Positions 59,572-64,000 of a stretch of 64,000 bases of DNA are shown one piece after another. The DNA comes from PALSA-610 sp038239145 (GTDB lineage Bacteria; Actinomycetota; Acidimicrobiia; IMCC26256; PALSA-610). The stretch is from positions 1 through 64,000 of the forward strand of contig JBBSFB010000009.1 of assembly GCA_038239145.1 (NCBI GenBank), read 5' to 3'. Below the pieces are notes generated by a model. The model had not been told where the DNA came from. It made no database searches and worked only from the letters and a program-made list of their open reading frames with translations. Made by a program: the position numbers and the translations under genes. How positions within the stretch are numbered: position 1 is the first letter of the stretch; the number at the start of each line of letters is the position of its first letter.

Positions 59572-60738
59572 CTAAGCAAGCACACAGTGTGTGCCGGTGT
59601 AGATCGTCGGCATGCATTTGTTGCAGTGGATGCACAGGGACTCGCGCGCCGGGTCCTTCTGCCACTCCAGCAGGAGTTCGGGCTCGCGCAGAAGGGCCCG
59701 ACCGATCTGGACGAAACCGAAGCCCTCGTCGAGCGCGTTCGTGACGGTGTCGAGGCGGTTGATACCGCCGAGGAGCACGAGCGGCATCGAGAGCGCGGCG
59801 CGGAATTGGCGTGCGTAGGGCAGGAAGTACGCCTCTTGGAACGGGTACTCCTTGAAGAACAACCCGCCCGCCAGCTTGATCCCGGCTCTCATGACCCCGG
59901 GGAACATGTCGGCCATCTCCGCGATAGGGGCTTCGCCCCGGAACAGGAACATCGGGTTCTCGAAGGAGCTGCCGCCGGTGAGCGTCAGCGCGTCGAGGTC
60001 GCCGTCGGCCTCGAGCATCCGCGCGAACTCGATGCTCTCGTTCAGCCAGAAGCCGCCGCGCACACCGTCGGCCATGTTGATCTTGGCCGTGACCGCGATG
60101 TCGGGGCCGGCGGCGGCGCGCACGGTTCGCACGACTTCGCGGGCGAAGCGGGCGCGGTTGTCGAGGCTGCCGCCGAACTCATCACTGCGCTTGTTCAGGC
60201 GGGGCGAGAGGAACGCGCTCAGCAGGTAACCGTGCCCGATGTGCACTTCGATCGAGTCGAACCCAGCGTCGCGAAGCACACCCGCGCCGTGCGCGTACTG
60301 GCCGACGATCGTCGAGATGTCGGAAGCCGTGACCGCGCGGGTGCGCCGCATCCCGAGCGGGCTGAACACGCGCGACGGCGCCACCGCGGGAGATTTCGTC
60401 CCCATGGGGTTCGCCACCGGCCCGGCGTGACCGATCTGGGCGGCAACGGCCGCTCCTTCGCCGTGGACGGCGTCCGTGAGCGAGCGGAGCCCGGGCCCGA
60501 CGTCGGGATTGTCGAGGATGATCTGATGCCCGTCCGTCGATCCCGCGCGCGTCACCGCGCAGTACGCGACGGTGGTCATCCCAACTCCGCCCGCCGCGAA
60601 CCGCCGGTGGAACTCGATCAGATCCGGCGTGACCACCCGCTTGGGAGTACGCCCCTCGAACGTCGCCGCCTTCACGATGCGATTGCGCAGCGTGATCGGA
60701 CCGAGGCGGGCCGGGGCGAAAGGATCTGACTCGACCAT
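59572..60738 (-). CDS. NADH:flavin oxidoreductase (old yellow enzyme family) with a Cys cluster
   Basis: This 388-residue TIM-barrel flavoprotein matches the FMN domain of the OYE and 2,4-dienoyl-CoA reductase families. Motifs are LRNRIVKAATFEGRTPKRVVT, AAQIGHAGPVANP, IEVHIGHGYLLSAFLSPRLNKRSDEFGGSLDNRARFA and GGINRLDTVTNALDEGFGFVQIGRALLREPEL. The C-terminus holds CIHCNKCMPTIYTGTHC, a four-Cys motif like the [4Fe-4S] site of dienoyl-CoA reductases. It lacks the C-terminal FAD/NADPH domain of full-length FadH. A TACGGT box lies 6 bases before the ATG. Confidence 0.85.
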   Translation of the reverse strand: MVESDPFAPARLGPITLRNRIVKAATFEGRTPKRVVTPDLIEFHRRFAAGGVGMTTVAYCAVTRAGSTDGHQIILDNPDVGPGLRSLTDAVHGEGAAVAAQIGHAGPVANPMGTKSPAVAPSRVFSPLGMRRTRAVTASDISTIVGQYAHGAGVLRDAGFDSIEVHIGHGYLLSAFLSPRLNKRSDEFGGSLDNRARFAREVVRTVRAAAGPDIAVTAKINMADGVRGGFWLNESIEFARMLEADGDLDALTLTGGSSFENPMFLFRGEAPIAEMADMFPGVMRAGIKLAGGLFFKEYPFQEAYFLPYARQFRAALSMPLVLLGGINRLDTVTNALDEGFGFVQIGRALLREPELLLEWQKDPARESLCIHCNKCMPTIYTGTHCVLA

Positions 60739-60744
60739 GCCCGG

Positions 60745-60750
60745 ACCGTA
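60745..60750 (-). promoter_or_regulatory. Candidate -10 box, leaderless start of OYE-family gene
   Basis: TACGGT, then CCGGGC, then the ATG at 60738. Confidence 0.5.
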
Positions 60751-60774
60751 CTCTCAACGCGCCACAATGGCGCC

Positions 60775-61167
60775 GTGGATCTCAACGACTTCTATGACAC
60801 CGACCCGCGCCGCCGCGCGTCCGAAGAGCTGGAATTCGGCTCCGACTGGGACGAGGGCGGCGCCCGCACCCAGGTCTCATGGATCGAGGCGACCGGCGAG
60901 CTCTACGCGATGCGCGACCCGCTCGGCCGCCTCGTCAGCGACTTCATCGGCGACCAGAGTGTGACGCCGGTCGCCGACCAGCAGTTGACGATCGAGGTGC
61001 TCGGCACGGTCGCGGGCCGCGATGCGATCAGCGCGGTCATGAGTGGCTGGGAAGCGGCGATGGCACCGGCCGACAGCCTCACATGGGTACGCGACCGAGT
61101 CGCCCATGCTGCAACCGAGTTGCACGACGCGCCTGCGAAACCGTCGCGCGATCTCCCCGCCGGATGA
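60775..61167 (+). CDS. Hypothetical protein, 130 aa
   Basis: I do not recognise this protein, which reads MDLNDFYDTDPRRRASEELEFGSDW at the start. It then has ARTQVSWIEATGELYAMRDPLGRLVSDFIGD, QQLTIEVLGTVAGRDAISAVMSGWEAAM and DSLTWVRDRVAHA. It is soluble, mixed alpha/beta and acidic. It starts at a GTG with CACAAT 6 bases upstream. It is divergent from the OYE-family gene, 36 bp away. Codon use is that of a real gene. Confidence 0.6.
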   Translation: MDLNDFYDTDPRRRASEELEFGSDWDEGGARTQVSWIEATGELYAMRDPLGRLVSDFIGDQSVTPVADQQLTIEVLGTVAGRDAISAVMSGWEAAMAPADSLTWVRDRVAHAATELHDAPAKPSRDLPAG

Positions 61168-61211
61168 CTGCCTCGAAAGCGGCGTGAGTGTGGGCACATA
61201 GTGCCCTCGAG

Positions 61212-62675
61212 TCATGCCGGTTCGGCTGGGGGTGGGGTGAGCTGCCGGCGTAGGAGTTTACCGACCTCGCTGCGGGGCAACTCGTCGACGCGATGAAACG
61301 CAACGGGCACCTTGTACGGCGCGAGGTGCTCTCGGCACATGGCAACGAGATCGGCGTCGGCGACGATCACCGACGTCACGACGTACGCAACCGGAACCTC
61401 ACCGAGCCGGTCATCGGGCGCACCGACGACAGCAGCATCCACGACTTCTGGAACGAGGCGCAGCACCTCTTCGACGTGTTCGGGGAAGACCTTGTTCCCA
61501 CCGCGATTGATGACGTCGCCGGCGCGGCCTTCGATCCACACGAAGCCGTCGGCATCGACGCGCGCCAAGTCGCCGGTGTCGATGAAGCCGTCGACGTCGA
61601 CGCGCTCCGCCGCGATGCCGACCGCGGTCGACGGTGGCCGAACGAGCAAGGGTCCGATGACGTCGCTGGTCTCCCCTGCGCCGATCCTGCCCGCACCGAT
61701 CCTGCCCGCACCGATCCTGATGGACACGCCGGGGTGGGGGCGGCCGACCGCGCCGATCTTCTCGGGGTGTTCGCGGGCGTCGGCGGCGGTCCAGCCAATG
61801 ACCTCGCCGAGCTCGGCCTGCCCGTACCCGTTGAGCACCACGACCCCGAACTTGTCCGTGAACCGGCGCGCCTGCAACGGCGATAGCGGCGCCGTGATGC
61901 TACGCACGTACCGCAACGGCGCGAGGGTCGCCACGCCGGCTGCATCGGAGAGCATCGCCATCGCTGCTGGCGGGAGCACCGTCGATCGGATCCCGAAGCG
62001 TGCGACCAGAGCCGCGAAGTCACTCGGATCGAAGCCGTCCATCACCACGATCTCGGCGCCGGCCCGCAGCCCGAAGAGCACGTTGTAGATGCCGGCGTTG
62101 AGGGCGAGCGAGACCGGTACGAGGTTCGGGGAGGGTCGCCGCGCCGCCCGGTCGGCGGCTGCGGCCCGCAGCGGCTCCAGCACCCGGTCGAGTAGCTCGA
62201 GGTAGTTCGTGTGCGTGTGCAACACCGGTTTCGGCGCGCCGGTCGTGCCCGAGGTCCACGTCACGAACGCGACGTCTGCGGCGTACGCCTCCCGCTCCGA
62301 AGCGGGCGCGATGCGCTCGATCCCGGCCGGCGTGACGATCGCTGCGGGCCGGGTCGCGTCCAGCGCGCCCGATCGCTCGCGCTCGGGCGACCGTGCGTTG
62401 ACGGGCACGAACACGCCGCCCGCGAGCCAGACCCCGAACATCGCCGTGATCGCGCCCGGACCGTTCGGGAGCTGGACGGCCACTGCCTGCCCCGGCTCGA
62501 CCCCCGCCTCGACCAGGGCGCTCGCCAGCTCGCGGGCCGCCGCCCGGGCGGCGCCCGCGGTCATTGATTCCTCGGGCGCGTGTAGGAGAGGCTCGTTGTC
62601 CGCGAAGGGATGATCCACCAGCAAAGCCGCGAGCGTCACTGCACTGACCTGGCCTTTCTTCTGCTCGGTCCCCAC
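61212..62675 (-). CDS. AMP-binding acyl-CoA ligase, fatty-acid type
   Basis: This 487-residue enzyme activates a fatty or aromatic acid as an acyl-adenylate and thioester. The P-loop is FVTWTSGTTGAPKPVLHTHTN. The adenine motif is LNGYGQAELGEVIGWT, the hinge is VDGFIDTGDLARVDADGFVWIEGRAGDVINRGGNKVFPEHVE, and the catalytic Lys is in LPRSEVGKLLRR. An insertion IRIGAGRIGAGRIGAGE reflects a 15-bp tandem triplication. The GTG at 62675 was used; a GTG at 62639 is another possible start. The gene is convergent with the 60775 hypothetical. The acid is unknown. Confidence 0.85.
   Translation of the reverse strand: MGTEQKKGQVSAVTLAALLVDHPFADNEPLLHAPEESMTAGAARAAARELASALVEAGVEPGQAVAVQLPNGPGAITAMFGVWLAGGVFVPVNARSPERERSGALDATRPAAIVTPAGIERIAPASEREAYAADVAFVTWTSGTTGAPKPVLHTHTNYLELLDRVLEPLRAAAADRAARRPSPNLVPVSLALNAGIYNVLFGLRAGAEIVVMDGFDPSDFAALVARFGIRSTVLPPAAMAMLSDAAGVATLAPLRYVRSITAPLSPLQARRFTDKFGVVVLNGYGQAELGEVIGWTAADAREHPEKIGAVGRPHPGVSIRIGAGRIGAGRIGAGETSDVIGPLLVRPPSTAVGIAAERVDVDGFIDTGDLARVDADGFVWIEGRAGDVINRGGNKVFPEHVEEVLRLVPEVVDAAVVGAPDDRLGEVPVAYVVTSVIVADADLVAMCREHLAPYKVPVAFHRVDELPRSEVGKLLRRQLTPPPAEPA
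61681..61719. repeat. 15-bp tandem repeat inside the acyl-CoA ligase
   Basis: CCGATCCTGCCCGCA is repeated at 61681 and 61696, and a third partial copy follows at 61711. Because 15 is a multiple of 3 it adds IGAGR units to the protein without a frameshift, between the adenine motif and the hinge. Confidence 0.8.
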
Positions 62676-62877
62676 CGGTCCCGGCCGCGCGCCGGGGTGT
62701 GCCAGACCGCCCTGTCCGTGAAAACGCGCGCCGAGCGCCTAGGCTGTGACGGCAGCTGTGTGGTTGATCTCGGCCTCGCACCGCCATTCTTCCACCATCG
62801 GCTGACAACACTTTCGATCATCTTGCGAGCGCGCGCCGGCGGGCCCAGCGCTCTCGCCGCCGGATGAGGAGACGCAT

Positions 62878-63150
62878 ATGGCAACACGACGTACGACTTC
62901 TAACAAGCGAGAGCGCGAACGCTCGAAGCAGGCGAAGGCCACGGCCAAGCGGGAACGTCGGCTGGACAAGTCGCCCGACGAAGACGCGGAGATCATCGAG
63001 TTCGACGAGAACTCGGCCACGACCGAAGAGCTAATCGAGCGCATCGCTGCGATGCACGAGCAGTACGACGACGGCCAGCTCTCGTTCGAGGCCTTCGACG
63101 AGCAGAAGGCCGAGCTGATGACCCTGCTGACCGCTCGCCTGTCGGAGTAG
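62878..63150 (+). CDS. Small conserved-looking hypothetical protein, 90 aa
   Basis: I do not know its function. The N-terminus is strongly basic (MATRRTTSNKRERERSKQ, KATAKRERRLDKS) and the C-terminus is acidic and helical (ATTEELIERIAAMHEQYDDG, LSFEAFDEQKAELMTLLT). This bipolar charge could fit nucleic-acid or partner binding. GAGGAG lies about 7 bases before the ATG, a conventional ribosome-binding site. It precedes the desaturase gene by 68 bp on the same strand. Confidence 0.7.
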   Translation: MATRRTTSNKRERERSKQAKATAKRERRLDKSPDEDAEIIEFDENSATTEELIERIAAMHEQYDDGQLSFEAFDEQKAELMTLLTARLSE

Positions 63151-63218
63151 CGACCCGCCGAATAGGCTCCGGCCGACACATTCTGTTTTCTGGGAAGCAC
63201 CTCGCGTCAAGGAGCGGC

Positions 63219-64000
63219 GTGAACGCATCGCCAAGCGATACCGAGGTGGAGACCGCGCTCGATCTGCCCGCGGCGGTCGACGGCGCGTCGATGCGCAGGG
63301 GAGCCGACGACAAGCTCAACGTCGTCTCGTCGCTCACGTTCTTCCTCCTCCACCTGCTGCCGTTCCTCGCGTTCTTCTCCGGGGTGACGCGCACGGCGGT
63401 GATCCTTCTGGTCGTCACGTTCACGACCCGGATGTTCTTCATCACGGCCGGCTACCACCGCTACTTCTCGCACAAGTCGTACCGGCTCAACCGGTTCTGG
63501 CAGTTCGTACTCGCGTTCGGCGGGACGATGGCGTCGCAGAAGGGTCCGCTCTGGTGGGCGGCGCACCACCGCAACCACCATCGCTTCTCCGATACCGAGC
63601 GCGACGTGCATTCGCCGAAGCGGGGCTTTTGGTGGAGTCACGTCGGCTGGATCCTGTGCGACAAGTACAACCAGGCCGACATGACCCAGATCCGCGACTT
63701 CTCGAAGTACCCGGAGATTCGATTCATCAACAAGCACGACTGGATCGGCCCGTGGACGCTCGCGCTCGTCTGCGCCGCGATCGGCGGCTGGAGCGGGCTC
63801 CTGATCGGGTTCTTCTTGTCGACGGTGCTGCTCTGGCACGTCACGTTCACCGTGAATTCGGTCGCGCACGTCATGGGCCGCAGGGCCTACGAGACCGCCG
63901 ACACGAGTCGTAACACGTTGCTCGTCGCACTCGCGACGGGCGGTGAGGGTTGGCACAACAACCACCACCGCTACCCGTGGTCGGCCCGCCAGGGATTCCG
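63219..64000 (+). CDS. Acyl-CoA desaturase (stearoyl-CoA desaturase type), 3' end outside window
   Basis: The first 260 codons of a membrane fatty-acid desaturase are present and run off the window edge. The three His boxes are HRYFSH (HxxxxH), HHRNHHRFSD (HxxHH) and WHNNHHRYPW (HxxHH), which bind the di-iron centre. Hydrophobic segments include LTFFLLHLLPFLAFFSGV and WTLALVCAAIGGWSGLLIGFFL. It introduces a double bond into a fatty acyl-CoA, usually delta-9, in the membrane. The GTG at 63219 follows AAGGAG by 4 bases. It fits the lipid-heavy content of the window. Confidence 0.9.
   Translation, partial: MNASPSDTEVETALDLPAAVDGASMRRGADDKLNVVSSLTFFLLHLLPFLAFFSGVTRTAVILLVVTFTTRMFFITAGYHRYFSHKSYRLNRFWQFVLAFGGTMASQKGPLWWAAHHRNHHRFSDTERDVHSPKRGFWWSHVGWILCDKYNQADMTQIRDFSKYPEIRFINKHDWIGPWTLALVCAAIGGWSGLLIGFFLSTVLLWHVTFTVNSVAHVMGRRAYETADTSRNTLLVALATGGEGWHNNHHRYPWSARQGF

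Overview
The window is high-GC DNA (codon third positions almost always G or C) with dense genes, many ATGA/GTGA start-stop overlaps, and actinobacterial marker arrangements: eno-FtsB/DivIC-DUF501-ppx, glmU-prs-(lipoprotein)-rplY-pth-mfd-SurA-mazG, metG-tatD-rsmA-ispE, and the tiny actinobacterial ribosomal proteins bS22 and bL37. The best inference is a chromosome segment of an actinomycete, perhaps a deep lineage such as Acidimicrobiia. The class is a guess from gene style and was not tested.

Layout. 1-2.7 kb: a decayed integrative-element scar beside tRNA-Leu(TAA), with a broken tyrosine integrase, a methyltransferase and about 1 kb without a convincing gene. 2.8-9.3 kb: lipid and acyl-CoA genes (PlsC-like acyltransferase, SDR, enoyl-CoA hydratase, acyl-CoA synthetase, GNAT) and orn. 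9.3-11.2 kb: a HDOD pseudogene, a class V aminotransferase and a small unknown. 11.2-14.3 kb: the eno/FtsB/DUF501/ppx cluster. 14.5-25.9 kb: one long minus-strand housekeeping run (slipin, mazG, SurA-like lipoprotein, mfd, pth, rplY, a His-rich lipoprotein, prs, glmU), then tRNA-Gln(TTG). 26.1-32.2 kb: bS22, the metG-tatD-rsmA-ispE operon, DUF192, a degenerate YchF, bL37 and an Rrf2 regulator.

32.3-45.4 kb: accessory metabolism and signalling (thioesterase, epoxide-hydrolase-like protein, GGDEF-EAL protein, SIMPL protein, WS/DGAT acyltransferase, serC, NIPSNAP-like protein, lipoprotein, CubicO hydrolase), with two pieces of gene decay near 44.5-45.1 kb. 45.5-52.5 kb: a large SPFH protein and a probable copper-handling group (YcnI-like, a 511-residue His-containing membrane protein, CopC-CopD). 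52.5-58.1 kb: a branched-chain-amino-acid type ABC transporter with a fused LivHM permease. 58.3-64 kb: a Rieske oxygenase, an OYE-family flavoprotein, an acyl-CoA ligase and a fatty-acid desaturase cut off by the window edge.

Three points stand out beyond the gene list. Many genes have a TANNNT hexamer 6-8 bases before the start codon, the signature of leaderless mRNAs. A palindromic repeat of about 75 bp occurs twice, each time abutting a stop codon. The YchF-family protein has lost its GTP-binding motifs. No CRISPR array, rRNA operon or intact mobile element was seen.
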